Source of the DNA: Lepas anatifera
Lineage: Eukaryota > Arthropoda > Thecostraca > Lepadidae
Assembly: GCA_034440635.1 (NCBI GenBank)
Contig: JAOTON010001129.1
Span: 248,001 to 312,000 of the forward strand
Length of the DNA stretch: 64,000 bases
Direction: 5' to 3'
The notes below the pieces were generated by a model. It was not told the origin of the DNA and did no database searches. It worked only from the letters and a program-made list of their open reading frames with translations. This document shows, piece after piece, positions 10,640-22,559 of the stretch. The stretch's first letter is position 1. The number at the start of each line of letters is the position of its first letter. Both the position numbers and the translations under genes were made by a program.

Positions 10640-12000
10640 ACATGAATGACGCACCTTGACATCAAAACTGCGCCCTGGAAAGCAAAAGGCGCCCCCTTGA
10701 GTAAAGGCGCCCCTCTGGATAGCATAGGCGCCCTTGAAAAGCGTAGGCGCCTCCTGGACAGCTGAGGCGCCTCCGAAGAGAGAAACGGCGCCCCTAGATA
10801 TCACATGCGCCCCTGGTTAGCACAGGCACCCCTTGACAGCAAAAGGCGCCCCCCGCGAGAGAAAAGGCGCCCCCTGGACAACATAGGCGCCCTTTGATAA
10901 GAAAGGCGCCCCTGGAGAGATAAGAGAGAAACCCCCTCCCGAGAAAAACGGCGGCAGGGACGGCGGATTCCGCAGGACAGGGTGTGCAGTTGCACACCTT
11001 GAAAAATGATGGTGTACAATAGTATATTTTTGCACACCTGCTTTTGACCTCGTGCGGGAGGCCCTCACGGATTTGGGTGGCACGCCCGGATTTTGCCGGC
11101 GGCCCCCGGCCGGTCAAGAGAAAATCAGACACATCGCCTGTCTGAAGGGGTAGCCCTGGAAAGCAACTGCGCCCTGGAAAGCAAAAGGCGCCCCCTTGAG
11201 TAAAGGCGCCCCTCTGGATAGCATAGGCGCCCTTGAAAAGCGTATGTGTAAAATAAAATACACTTTCAAATATGAATGGCGCCCCTGACATCAAAGCTGC
11301 ACCCTGGACAGCAAAAGGTGCCCACCCCCTTGAGTAAAAGCGCCCTCTGGATAGCAAAGGCGACCTCTAGACAGCAGAGGCGCCCCTGGACAGAAAAAGG
11401 AACCCCCAATTGAGGAGTAACGACGCCCCTGAATAGCATAGGCGCCCTCTGGTTAGCACAGGCACTCCTGTACACTGAGAGGCGCCCCCTCCCCATAGAG
11501 CAAAGGCACCCCTCTGGATATCATAAGCTCCCTTTAATAGCAATCGCGCTCCCTGGACAGCAGTGGCGCCCTCTGGATGGGATAGGTGCCCCCAAAACAG
11601 CAAATACGCCCTTTGATACCAAAAGCGCCCCATGGACCAGAACACACCCTCTGGATAGCATAGGCACCCCTGGACGGTAGAGACGCACCTAAAGAAGAGC
11701 AATGGCACCCCGGGATAGCATATGCGCCCCTGGTTAGCACAGGCACCCCTGGACAGCAAAAGGCGGCCCCCGCCCCTGAGTAAAGGATCCGGGTCTCTGG
11801 ATAGCATAGGTGTCCCTGGATAGCGCAGGCGCCTCCTGGACAGCAGAGACGCCTCCGAAGATCAACGGCGCCCCTTGATATCATATGCCCCCTCGTTAGC
11901 ACAGGCATCCTGGATAGCAAAAGGCGCCCCCCCGAGAGCAAAGGCGCCCCTCTGGAAAGAATAAGCACCCATGGATAGGAAAGGCGCCCCCTGGAAAGGA
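10640..12000. repeat. GGCGCC subterminal repeat array of the hAT
   Basis: Several dozen degenerate units of about 20 bp with the core (A)GGCGCCCCTGGATAGCA follow one another with variable spacing. The same unit occurs in the right subterminal region (19035-19080) in inverted relation and, more loosely, at 13020-13220. Repeated subterminal motifs are typical transposase-binding platforms in hAT elements. That role is inferred here. Long Gly/Ala-rich ORFs on the minus strand through the array are by-products of the repeat. Confidence 0.8.
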
Positions 12001-12910
12001 CAGCAGAACATTTTTAAGGAAAACTCAGTGGAGGCGGGGCGGTGGAGATTTTCTTGTGCTGGCCATTATAATGTCTTCGGGGATCAAACCCCCATTTGGA
12101 GAGGGGCGTTAATAAAATTTAGACGTGCTAGTGTTAAAAAATGTCTCCAATTTTTGTTATTCCATATTCTAAAGATTAGAAATGCTGCCCAGGACTGCGG
12201 TTTTTTTCAACGGAAAAGGCCAAACCGGGTTTGCGAAAAGGCCAAAAGGTTCAAATTGTATTTGCACTAAAAAATCTTGTTTTTTTATAAATTTCGTCAA
12301 GTTCTTCCCAGTACGGCTGTTGGAGTCTGAGTCTCATTAAAGTCCTCAAGGGACTTGTCACGGAGACCCCGACCCCACCACCCGAACGAGTAACGCCCAC
12401 ATTGAAGGGTTGATTTAGAAGCCAAAGTTTAACCTCCTACAAAGCACAGGGATGGCCGCCTCGCTCAGGTCACCCTCTCATCAGTCAGTTGCCAGCCGAC
12501 CTACGTCGGACAAACGATTGAGCGCCGGAGCGTCTCAGGGGAACCGATCTCAAGCCTGGACATGCACTGCCACTGCATGCTTCTCAGCAGCGGGCCGGAG
12601 CCCGACGCTCTACCAACCGAGCAACCGGGGCGGCCAAATGGCCAAATAAATACCACAAAAGCCATATTTGAGGCTAAAACGAACCCTACCGGGTGTCATA
12701 AACCCACAGAAAAAGGACAGAGCACTCTTGTATCACTGCAGTGAACAGTGCACTGTATAAAACTAAATGTTGATAATTTGATATTGACTTGACGATATAT
12801 TTTTAGCACACTGCCCATCTCTTAAGAAGGCAGGAGTCCCCTTCCAATCCGTGTGGCGACCCAATTATTTTATCCACATAACTAAACAATTTGTTAGCAT
12901 CATCAATTAT
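12001..12910. repeat. Dispersed repeat D, copy 1, interrupted by a SINE
   Basis: Bases 12001-12270 and 12645-12910 match 33912-34160 and 34160-34430 in the same order, sharing for example AAATGCTGCCCAGG and TAGCACACTGCCCATCT. In the 34-kb copy the two halves are contiguous. Here they are separated by a SINE of about 370 bp. No coding potential is visible and the family was not identified. Confidence 0.8.
12272..12640 (-). mobile_element. tRNA-derived SINE (family S1), near full length
   Basis: On the minus strand the element starts with a tRNA-like head containing GTTGCTCGGTTGGTAGAGCG (box A region) and, after a gap, ATCGGTTCCCC as a weak box B. A body with GGTGGTGGGGTCGGGGTCTC follows, and the 3' end is ATTTATAAAAAAACAAG. 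Comparison with the uninterrupted copy of repeat D at 34 kb shows it as a clean insertion. Other copies of the family lie at 8481-8690 (body) and 44965-45055 (3' tail). Confidence 0.75.
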
Positions 12911-14384
12911 CTTGGCCGCACCACTCCCCGCTAACATTTGATATCTTCCTGCCTTTTCTGTGAATTGTTTGCTCTTGAACAGTGACGGATCCATAGGCAG
13001 ATCCAGGATTGCCAATCGGATGGGGGAGCACCTTCCCGGGGGCGCCATCCGGAGCAGGGGGCGCCACTTTTGACCGGAAAACCTACCAGGTGGGCGTAAA
13101 ATCTTATCGGTGAGCACCGATTTTCGCATCCTGGGGGAGAGTGGGAAGCGCCACTTCAGGCGAGTGCCATCGACCTTTCAGGGGGCGCCGTGACCATTTC
13201 AGGGGGCGCCGAGGATCGATCGGGGGCTGCATCTGCCCCTCCTTTGCCCCTGGATCCGCGTATGGGCGGATCTAGAATTTTAGTAAGGTGGGGGGAAACG
13301 CGGAGCCTCAAAGTGGGCACTTTACCATCAACTTTTCACCCAAAGGGCGCCTATGGTATTCGGTTTTCGGTTGCCGTCATTTTGGTGGATCGTATTTTTA
13401 ACAACGTCCTATCCCACCCTCTCCCAGCCATAACAGTTTGTACCAGCCAAGCAAGATGCCTATTTGGCGTGATATTTGAAACAATGAATTGCTAAACAGT
13501 TCAGTCCACACTTTTTTCGGCACCTCTTGAAAAATCTGTAACTGCCACTAGGTCATGGAGAAATTCAAGACACTTGGGAAGATGCAACAGCTGAACATAA
13601 TGGTATATATCTGAGGATTTTTCTGTTAGTGAAGAGGGGTTAAGCTTATTGTAATATCAAATATGGTAAGCATCATTTTACCTTTCCACGTGGCCAAGAT
13701 TCGTTAGATAATGGTGAGAGGACATTGAAAATAATCGCAGCGAGTGTGAACCTGGCCTGTGCGCTGTCCAAGAAAATTACCTCAGCGGAAAAGCTTTAAG
13801 TTGTAGGAAACACAAACCGGACTTTAACCCACATTATTAATTCCTCCTAAAAATCATGTTTGAACCAGATGGCAGACTCAAGGAGATATAAGGGAAGTTG
13901 AAACGTTAAGATAAACACAGAATGAAGTATGTGGGCATTTTCCATCGACCTTTATCTATATTCTTCAATTCATCAGCATGGGAGAATTGCTCTTGTGCGT
14001 GAAATTTCGGAGGTGTTAAGAGAATTTCGGTAGCCATGTGATTGAATGCTGAAATAGATCATGCCATAGGCATGTGTGATTTGTGACATAAATGGGCCCT
14101 ACTAGAATAAAAAGAAAACAGTTTCAACGTGTCCAAGTACTCTCTTGATAAATTGATAAATTTTTTCGTTTATTGGCTGTAATTTGCGCGTTTAATGATC
14201 ATGTGCAGTGTTCAGATCGAAGTGAAAAAACCATTCAGATTGATAAAACGAGTATATTTTATCACTGACCATCCACTTATACCATCAACCATCGCCTTCA
14301 GGTCAAGTTCAGGACTCACTTAAGAGAAGACGTGAGCGTGCACTGTGCATGCCCAAATCGAGACACAGCCGCCCTCCCGATGGA
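12911..14384. other. hAT interior with GGCGCC-like blocks, no gene
   Basis: At 12979 a CAGTGACGGATCC motif resembles hAT MITE ends elsewhere in the window. GGGGGCGCC blocks recur at 13030-13215. Bases 13260-14384 show nothing recognisable. The short ORFs have no motif support. Confidence 0.35.
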
Positions 14385-15740
14385 CAGACCGCGCAGAAAT
14401 ACGTCCTCGTCGCGTTTTATTTCGCGCACGCGTACGACGTAGTGGACCACCACCTGCTACGCGTTCGCCTGCTGTAGATGGGGCTGTCAAATTGCACGGT
14501 GGCCTGGATTTGGCAGTGACTCCGGGACCGAAGAGTCCAGGTGGAACTAAATGGTGTGCTTTCCAGTGAGCGCATTTTTCGAACTGGCCTGCCGTAAGGA
14601 AGTGTCTTATCGCCAGTTTTATTTTGTATGGGCGGCTCGGCTGGTAGACGCACTCTGCGCGGTTCCCGGATGCTCCCCTACATGTACGCCAATGATACGG
14701 CGGCTCTCTGCACGGGCAACAACATCCAAGTCGCCAAGGACCGGGCGCAATAAAGCTGCTGCTGGCACCCTCATGAAGTGGACCCGACAGCACAAAATGG
14801 TGGTATCAGGAGCCAAGATCCAAGTACTGGTGATGTCCCAGTGGGCCAGAGACGCCGATCCCTTAAATTTTAAGGTCGACGGGAAGTCTGTCACTGCTGG
14901 AGACACCCTACAGCTACTTGACGTCACCATCGATCGGCTCCTCCATTTCGGTCCACACTGTAAGAGACTGTGGGAGAAGGTCCACCCCGCATCTCCCACC
15001 TACGTCAACTGTCCGGCTGCAACTGGGGGCTGCACGAACAGCACCTCCGAACCGTCGCTACTGGCTACGTGAGAGGAGCGATGGAGTAAGCGGCCGCAGC
15101 GTGGCTCCACGCCACACCGCCATTTCATGTCGAGCTGCTGGAACGCAAAATGAGAGCGTCGGCGCGTATCATCACAGGATGCACCCACTCCACTCCCAGC
15201 CGAGTTAAGACTCCCGCGTAGCGGCCGGAAGGAGGGTACTCGCGACCCGACTGCTGGTGAAATTCCATACCCTGCCGCCTGAAGACCCTCTGTGAAGACG
15301 TGCGGAGGCGACAGCGCCCTCTCGACTCTCCTCAGTGACCGGGTGGCGGCAGGTGGGCAAAGACATGTGGGATCAAGCAGGCATCTCCCTCCCCATCGAG
15401 TCTTTCCTTCCTCGACGTCTTCCACTGTGGGTATCAGGAGAGTGAGTCACATTTCAACTAGACGTGGGCCCACTGACATCAGGAGCGCTACCTGTCCGGA
15501 AGAAGCGAGTAGCTCTCCCCACCTCGCTTCCCTGACTCAATGTGCCACATGGGTGTGGACCGACGGGTCAGTGCACGGAGGGGTCACGAGCGGGGAGCTG
15601 GGTCTTCATCGAGTCACCAGACAGAGCCCAGCATGAGCTCAGGCGACCAGCAGGCTCGCTCTGCTCGAGTTTTCAGGCTGAGATGGTAGCCATCCAAACT
15701 GCCTGTGTCTTCCTACTGGACTAATCAGTGCACACAGAAG
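14385..15740 (+). pseudogene. Decayed GC-rich LINE B copy (RT and RNase H remnants)
   Basis: The plus strand reads KYVLVAFYFAHAYDVVDHHL at 14400-14460, a degraded RT motif that aligns with LINE B2 (57413 onward). It continues with HKMVVSGAKIQVLVMSQWA and DRLLHFGPHC (14795-14955), then RNase H motifs WVWTDGSVHGG (about 15550) and SSFQAEMVAIQTA (about 15665). Multiple frameshifts and stop codons break the frame. It lies inside the hAT and is therefore either captured or a later insertion. Confidence 0.8.
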
Positions 15741-15759
15741 ATCCAGTCATCTTCAGCAT

Positions 15760-16314
15760 GGCCTGCCAAGATGACGACGCATTATAGAAATAAAATGGCT
15801 TCAATGTCTGCAGATAAGACAGCGAATCGGTAAAAATCGCAAACTTCCTCACCATCAGCTTAGACACCTGGTCCAAACAGCAAAAAAGGAGTACAGCTCT
15901 GAAGTAAAAATGGATCCTTCGTAAGGCAAACTAGAAAACTTCTCTACATCGTCACCAACAAATGCACGCCCTGTGCCATTGTCACTTTCTTTTGCAACCG
16001 TCTATATAGAAACAGACATGGTTTTCGAACGGCTCCGCAAGCAAGTTCATAAAATATTGGCGCGTCGGTTCAGGAGGCAAATTTTTGCTTTGTTGGCGTA
16101 GGTTGTGTTCGTGTTAACTGTCGAGATGAGCTATGGTTCAATAACAGCTGCTTCATGTGGTTCGACGAGATTGCTGTCGATACCAGCCTGTGCCAGCCAG
16201 GCACAGACTCTCACTCCCTGGTGACGGGTTGCAAAACGCGAGCCACTGTCTATCTGACTGAGGTAGGCGTCGCCAAAAAAATGTTTGGTATGTGGGGCGT
16301 GTTGGTGACTTATT
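15760..16314. other. Unclassified hAT interior
   Basis: Between the LINE B remnant and the TTAA MITE I see no recognisable gene or repeat. The minus-strand ORF over 16131-16577 overlaps the MITE and has no motif support. Confidence 0.35.
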
Positions 16315-16318
16315 TTAA

Positions 16319-16763
16319 AGGGAACGTGGCACCTTGGTAAAATCCTGGAATTTTCTATAATTAGGCGTACTTTTAGCCGAAAATAATGAAACCACTCATG
16401 ATTTCTCTGAAAATGTACAACAAGCTCAATGCTTTTATTTTTAAAATACTCCTCTAGAAAAATGAATAAATATCTGCCTCTGGATGATGTCATGATCTGG
16501 CAACCACTACCATACTCGAAACACTTCAAGGGCTTCGATTGGCTGATGCTTATCGTGATGTCGGCATATGTCGTCACACCAGCAGCTCACAACAATGGCT
16601 TTCTGGCGAGAGGTACATGAGAGGTACATTTCGGGTAGGTTTTAGTTTTTTCTACGGAAAATCGAGTTCCAAGACAAATGATATATAGAGCACCTGGTTT
16701 TCCGATTTGCTTTACAACTTGGCTATCTCAGTTAAAATCACGTTCTAAAGGTGCCACATTCCT
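16319..16763. mobile_element. 447-bp TTAA MITE (family M), copy 1
   Basis: The left end is TTAA (16315-16318) followed by AGGGAACGTGGCACC. The right end is GGTGCCACATTCCT followed by TTGA, a mutated TTAA. The body matches copy 2 at 36916-37362 almost throughout, including TAATGAAACCACTCATGATT and TACGGAAAATCGAGTTCC. There is no coding capacity. TTAA duplication with short terminal inverted repeats points to piggyBac-type mobilisation, by inference. Confidence 0.85.
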
Positions 16764-17094
16764 TTGAATGGCTTAATGCAAAGCGAGTATCTTACTGCGC
16801 ATTTGTAGCGGTATTTCACTAATTTCCACTAGCATGCTTATTATGGGTGAAGCTTGGAACGCTCCTGTTACTATTCTGATAGCGAGATGACGGACATATC
16901 GATAACCTTTTTCGCGGACTAAGGAGTGGCCTCATACGCAAGCCCGGTCTGCGACCTGGGATAACCCCCACCGGCGCAGGAGAGCCGCATGACAATGTGC
17001 TGAAATCAACCATATTTCATTCTCAATGTATCTCTTCATAAACCTGTAGGTCAGTGCCATCATTCTTTTCTTTGAAATAAATAGTAAATATCCC

Positions 17095-17175
17095 GCAGTC
17101 AACCCCGGATTCGACCCGCGCACCCCTCATCACGAGACAGGACCTCTAACCACTAGACCACTGCGCCACACTGTA
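17095..17175 (-). mobile_element. tRNA-like SINE head (family S3)
   Basis: The minus strand contains GTGGTCTAGTGGTTAGAGG (box A region) and, at the expected distance, GGGTCGAATCCGG (a near-perfect box B). The flanks do not close into an acceptor stem, and the sequence runs on into TTTACTATTTATTTC, so it is a retroposed tRNA-like sequence rather than a tRNA gene. The 3' boundary is unclear. Confidence 0.55.
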
Positions 17176-17179
17176 CCGA

Positions 17180-18429
17180 CTCCCACTAACCCTACACCTG
17201 TGACCCGTCAGGAGGTCACTGGCCGGTATCACGCAATCAAAACGATGCCGTGATCGTGGCGCCGGGTGTTGTGTTCGTACAGAAAAGGCATGGTATAAAG
17301 CTGCTTCTACAAGACGAACCAAACATTAGATTCGCCTAGAATCACTTGTATCGGCGACCCAGGACCCTAAGCTAGCTGTATGCCAAATTGCATCCACTTC
17401 CATTCATTTTGAGGACTTGAAACCATGGTGAGAAGCAAACATGTTCCGAGAAATTTAGCTCCTTGAAATACCCTTTCGGACGAATTACTCGAACGCCGTT
17501 GGAGATAAGTGGGTAGTGTAAATGAATTGAATGACTGCTATTAATTTTCCTATTCAGCCATGTCAATTCTGAGCTTGTGAATGACATGTGCTCTGAACCG
17601 AAAAGCTGCAAATAAAAGGTTTTCTACTAAAATTATATTTATACATATAAGACAATGAATTTTATTATCACGATATCCATCTCCGAATATTATCAGGCGG
17701 AAGCAATGGTCTTTCATTATTTGAAATGAAAAGTCAAATCGGCGCATTAGATCGCGAGAGATTAAGATTTAAATGAAATGAGCAAAAATGTAGTCCTCCG
17801 GCAAAATGGCAAAAACTAGGTCAGAATTTTACGTTTTCCACTGGAAACTATGCCTAAGCACAAGAAAATTGACGTAGCTGCCTCCACGTGGCTGTCTTTA
17901 AACTAACTGAAGCGTGCCTTCTGACATTTCGAGCTTACAAGTCGGCTGTCAAATTTCAATATCTTTTTGCTTGTACTAGAAATACTGCGTTTTGGCGTAA
18001 TAAATATTGTCGGACCAGTTCGAACTTTTTTCTCAGGTGGCCTTGTTGCTTATTCAAAAGGAGGAAAATTTCAAGCTCGTCGCTTAAGAAAAAGAAATAA
18101 AAATGCAAAATTGAAAACATTTGTTCCAAAAATTTCTAAAAAACTATTTTGAATTTAAATTCGGGGTCTTAGTTTGGGCGTCTAGCGTAAAAAGGCAATC
18201 ACCCTACACAATTGCAGAGCCCTGGTATCAACTGTCAGAACCGCCAAACGGCCAGAATAGAGCCTCTTGAGAAATCTCCATCCGCTTCGCTCCATGGATT
18301 TCGTCATGCGGCTCTGACACAGCCGTACTCGATCTTCGGCCGAATAAGTGATCTATACAGCATAAGAAGCTTATAACGTAGCGTATAACAATGAGCGTAT
18401 AACGTGCGCATAACGTATATATAGGCGAT
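17180..18429. other. Unclassified hAT interior
   Basis: This stretch lies between the SINE head and the RT fragment. No recognised gene, RNA or repeat is present. Confidence 0.35.
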
Positions 18430-19034
18430 AAGCGTATAACGTGTATAGCATGAGAAACATTTCTCTATCTGCACGGTATCTCATCCTCGTCAACACCTTC
18501 AGTATTTTCAGCGTATCGAAACATTTTTTGCGGAAATCCTTCAGGTGTGGCACATATGAAAGCTTATCGAGTGTGAGCCTGATAAATATGGTTTCTGCTA
18601 CAACGTCGCTCGGATTTCCGCGAATTTACAAAATCGGGTATTCAGTCTCAATGTCTATTATAAAAGTGCATGCACTATGTCCTTGAACTTGAAAATTTCA
18701 GTCCATTGCGTGTGATCCATTGCTGCAATATGTCAAGGCCAAGCTGCAGCCGCCTCTGCGCAGCTGCTGTTGTAGACACTGTCACACATATTGTGAAGTC
18801 TTCAACGAAAAACACGTGACGTATGTTTGCGGGAAGTGTCTGCAATATCATTGGTCATCACTGCAAACAAGGCTATGAATATCGCACAATCCTGGGCTAT
18901 GCTACTCTGTTGCTGATGCCAATCCGATACGACTGAGTTTACGCGAAATCTAAAATACCTATTTTTCGGAATATTAGAAATAAACCACCCCAAGTGGCCT
19001 CGCACGCCGAGTCCAAAGAGTTTCTGCAGAACGC
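18430..19034 (-). pseudogene. I-like reverse transcriptase fragment (A3)
   Basis: The minus strand reads LQKLFGLGVRGHLGWF, then FRFRVNSVVSD, then IFIALFAVMTNDIADT, then VFFVEDFTICVTVSTT and QRRLQLGLDILQQW. These parallel the RT block of LINE A1 (HKCGIRGQIRFFM, FRVRVGG, LFALAINDVTHS, IFVDDIAVWA). A thumb fragment (HLKDFRKKCFDTLKILKVL) follows after a gap. The catalytic FVDD has become FVED. The fragment abuts the hAT right subterminal repeats at 19035, so it may have been captured by the element. Confidence 0.7.
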
Positions 19035-19123
19035 CATTGGATAGCAAAGGCGCCCCCAAGAGATGATGGCGCCCCTCCAGAAAATCTTGCACCACTTCTC
19101 AAAAATGGAATCCGCCGTCTCTG

Positions 19124-22100
19124 GCCAGACAATGGCCAGTTCGCAAACGGCAGAGAGCCACCTCCTCACGGCGATGGGAGCGCATAGAGGACAGCCACTC
19201 ACCAATGTTGGGTTTTATTACCCTGAGCTTGTTATTTGTCTGCTCCTGCCATTCCTGTCGCAATACATTGCGAAGGTGGACAGATATATGTGGGAAAAGA
19301 TCTCGAGCAGGAATCGACTGTCTTTTTCTACAGGGTCTCTGAGCAGCTCGCCGGGCTGCAGCATCAGCCGCTTCATTCAGTCGGATACCGACATGACTCG
19401 GCACCCAACAGAGGGTTATAACCTTACCCTGTCCGGCGAGTCGAGCTAGGTGGAGAGCAATCTTTAACACGAGCACGTCGCTTGGATTAAAAACACTCAA
19501 AGCCTGGACACTACTAAGACTGTCGGTGAAAATTACATTTCTGGTGTCGTCACTGGCTTCTATGAAACAGAGAGCTTTGTCTAATGCAGTAGGTTCCGAG
19601 GTAAAGACAGATAAAAAAGGTGACAGTGAGAAGTTTCTAGTCACTGAGTCAGTCACAAAAGCACATCCCACGCCGAACTCAGTTTTTGATCCATCGGTGA
19701 AAACTGGACATAATCTGCATATTTTGCGATGTGTTCGCGGGCTAAATATTTAAGTTCCAGAGGAGCCGTGTCCGATTTGGTCCTGTCAGCAAGAGTCGTG
19801 TCAGCCTTTGGTGGTATTAGTTCCTATGGTGGGATATCCGAGAGCTCGCTGCGACTTATGATACGGCGTTGGATACCACATTCGCCCGAGAGGCGATGCA
19901 CACGCACACCTAGGGGAAGTCCCTTTCGCTGTTCACAAACAAACGCAGCATGTCATGCGAGAAAACGGCGTTGTACGTGGGATGGGGCGGAGACTGGGCC
20001 AGTTTGTACGCATAGCGCTGTCCCAGCATGCGTCGTCTCATTGAGAGGGGTGGTTCGTCAGCCTCCACCAGCAGGCTGGCGCGTGGTGTGGTCCTAAATG
20101 CTCCTGTAGCTACTCTGAGTGCGCTATGATGGATCGTATCCAGACACCGTTTGGCTGATTTCGATGCAGAGTCGTAGACGGAACAGGCGTAGTCCATCTT
20201 GGAACGGACAAGGGACCGATATAAAGTGAGAAGTGTTTTCCTGTCAGCTCCGCACGATAGACGAGATGCACATTTTAGGACATTTAGGGATTTGAAACAC
20301 TTGTCACGGACATTCCTAATGTGTGTGCTGTAAGTTAGCCGTTTATCAAATGTCACCCCGAGAAATTTTGCCGTCGGTTGAAATGGATAGTTTTGCCACG
20401 CAACGATACCGTTGGTTCCGGACAGGCCCTGCGCCTGCGACAAAAATGGACACCCGCGGTTTTTTCAGTCGAAAAGTATAGCCCGTTTTTTCTACTCCAG
20501 CGTTCCAGACAATTAACGGCCAGCTGGAGCTGACGGGAAAGTGCCGGCGTTGTTGAAGCCTTTGCCCACACTGCAATGTCGTCCACGAAAATGGATGCCT
20601 GAATGGAAGGTGGGAGTGAATGTGTGACGTCATTTATGGCCAGAGCGAAGAGGCAGATACTAGAGACGCTCCCCTGCGGAATGCCTTCTTCTTGATAAAA
20701 GGTGTTTGAGTATGTACCACCTACTCTGACACGGAACGTCCTATCAGTCAAAAAAATTTTCATAAAGAACCTTATCTGACCTCTGATACCACACTTATGC
20801 AACTTTAAAAGGATACCATGTCGCCACGCTGTATCATAAGCGGCAATGGCGTCAAAGAAGACGGCTCCCAGGTGACGCCTCTCTTTAAATGCAATTCGCA
20901 CTGAGGTGTCAAGTGATACCAAGTGGTCCACCGTACTGCGGCCTCTACGAAACCCACACTGGTTTTTATTGATGATGCCCCGGCTTTCCAAATACCAAAC
21001 GAGTCTTACATTCACAATTTTTCGAACAACTTACACATGCACGACGTAAGCGAGATCGGCCTAAAGTGCAAAGGGTCCAATCCAGATTTACCAGGTTTAA
21101 GGATTGGTATCACTATAGCCTCCCGCCACGCCGGTATAAATTCGCCGGACTCCCACATCATATTGAATGAGGCCAGCAGTACCCTAAGTGCGCTCTGCGA
21201 TAGTGCTTTAAACATATCATTGTGAATTAAATCCGGTCCCTCGGCCACTGGGTGGAGCCAACGAATGGCTGCCGCTAGCTCATGGAAGGTGAAGGGCTTA
21301 TTGTATGACAGTGTGCTGGTGGTTCCAAAATGTATACTTTTCTGTTCAACCAGGGCTTTATATCGCATAAATGAGACATCCTCCCTAACTGAACTACAGC
21401 GCTGTGTAATCGCATTTCCTATACAGTCGGCCACTTGTGATGGATTGAATATATTCCTACCACCAATCTGCAAAGTTGGTAGTGGTGTGGAGACCGACCT
21501 GCCTTCGATACGGCGAATTTGAGCAAACACTTGGCACAATGGCGTAAATCGATTCAGTCTACCTACGTATTCTCTCCAACATTTTCTCTTTGCTTGTTTT
21601 ATTGTGCGCCTGCAGGCGGCTCGAGATTTCCGATACATATTTAAGTTTTGCTGAGTGGAATTTTTTAAACTGTCTGTAAGCGCGCCGCCGCTCTCGGACA
21701 GCGTCACGACATTCCATGCTCCACCACGGTACCGGTGGTCGCCGAGGGTTTTTTGATGTTCGCGGTATAGAAGCATAAGCAGCGTCTCGGAGGATAGCTG
21801 TAAACTGGTCGACTGTGAACGGTGTTTGGGTTGAAAAGGTTTCCAAATAGTCATCCACGAGGGAGCTAAATAAGGACATATCAGCATTTTTCATGTTCCA
21901 ACGTTGCGGTCTCGTGCCTAAAACAGATGTGTTGTCACAAGTCACTAAAACAGGGAAATGGTCACTTCCCATGGGGTCACCGCACACAGCCCATCTAAAC
22001 AGAGCAGATAGCTCTGGGCTGCAAAGGCTAAGATCCAATGCCGATTCCCGACCGGATGGAAAAGTAAGATGTGTTGGTGCTCCGGTGTTTAAAATACAAA

Positions 22101-22530
22101 GGCTCACACCCTGGATAAAATTATCGAGGTGCCGACCCCGAGAGTTAATATCTTCACACCCCCAAGCGGTGTGGTGAGCATTAAAGTCTCCCAAGAGAAG
22201 GATGGGCGGTGGTAGCTCAGATATAAGCAAATTTAGTTCACGAGTGGGCAGGTCTACCGAGGGGGTAGGTATATAGAGCAGAGCGAAATCTGCCTTCGAG
22301 CGATATATATACGTGCTGCCACGGCTTGCAACCGTGTTTGGAGTGATATTTGCTTTGCTGGTATATCATTATTGATTGCGAGAAGAACACCACCGTGGGC
22401 GACTGGGTTACGTTGTAAATCCTTTCGAAATATTGAAAAAACTTGTAAGGGAGAATGAGATCTCAGCTGAGAGTTTAGTTTCTTATCGAATTCCACGACA
22501 GTTCCACTGCAAAAACGTGTTAATGATGGG
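19124..22530 (-). pseudogene. I-like LINE A1, ORF2 (endonuclease, RT, RNase H), broken
   Basis: Going down the minus strand: endonuclease start FLQWNCRGIR near 22530 followed by an immediate stop; endonuclease motifs LLLGDFNAHHTAWGC and GSDHFPVL; RT motifs RPISLTSCMCKLFEKL, NQCGFRRGRSTVDHL, FFDAIAAYDTAWRH, GIPQGSVSS and FVDDIAVW; thumb region KFLGVTFDKRLTY; RNase H with TDSLSSVQAL and VPSHVG. The reading is spread over overlapping frames with several frameshifts. The element ends abruptly at GHCLA where the hAT begins and continues at 10430. ORF2 in such elements encodes the nick-and-copy machinery. This copy is inactive. Confidence 0.88.
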
Positions 22531-22559
22531 GGTGGAAGTTAGGGTGAGCGCCTACCAGA

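Larger units (their letters stand above)
10431..19123. mobile_element. 8.7-kb hAT-type insertion with nested elements
   Basis: The left end is CAGGGACGGCGGATTCC and the right end read inward is CAGAGACGGCGGATTCC, differing at one base. The 8-bp target duplication GCCAGACA lies at 10423-10430 and 19124-19131. CAG termini plus an 8-bp duplication define the hAT superfamily. The duplication falls within an RNase H coding region whose two halves join in frame when the insert is removed. No hAT transposase was found inside, so the element is non-autonomous or has lost it. The interior holds a subterminal GGCGCC array, a SINE, a decayed LINE B copy, a TTAA MITE and an RT fragment. Some of these are certainly later insertions. 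Confidence 0.85.

Noticed and set aside
10794..11968. Several Gly/Ala-rich minus-strand ORFs
   Set aside because: They arise from the GGCGCC subterminal array; the residue pattern follows the DNA repeat and the frames drift.
8481..12640. Apparent 4-kb foldback with ~200-bp inverted arms
   Set aside because: The arms are two copies of SINE S1 in opposite orientation with different end points; the right copy is a separate insertion in repeat D.
17095..17175. A tRNA gene
   Set aside because: Box A and box B are good, but there is no acceptor-stem pairing and the sequence continues into an AT-rich tail, so it is SINE-like.
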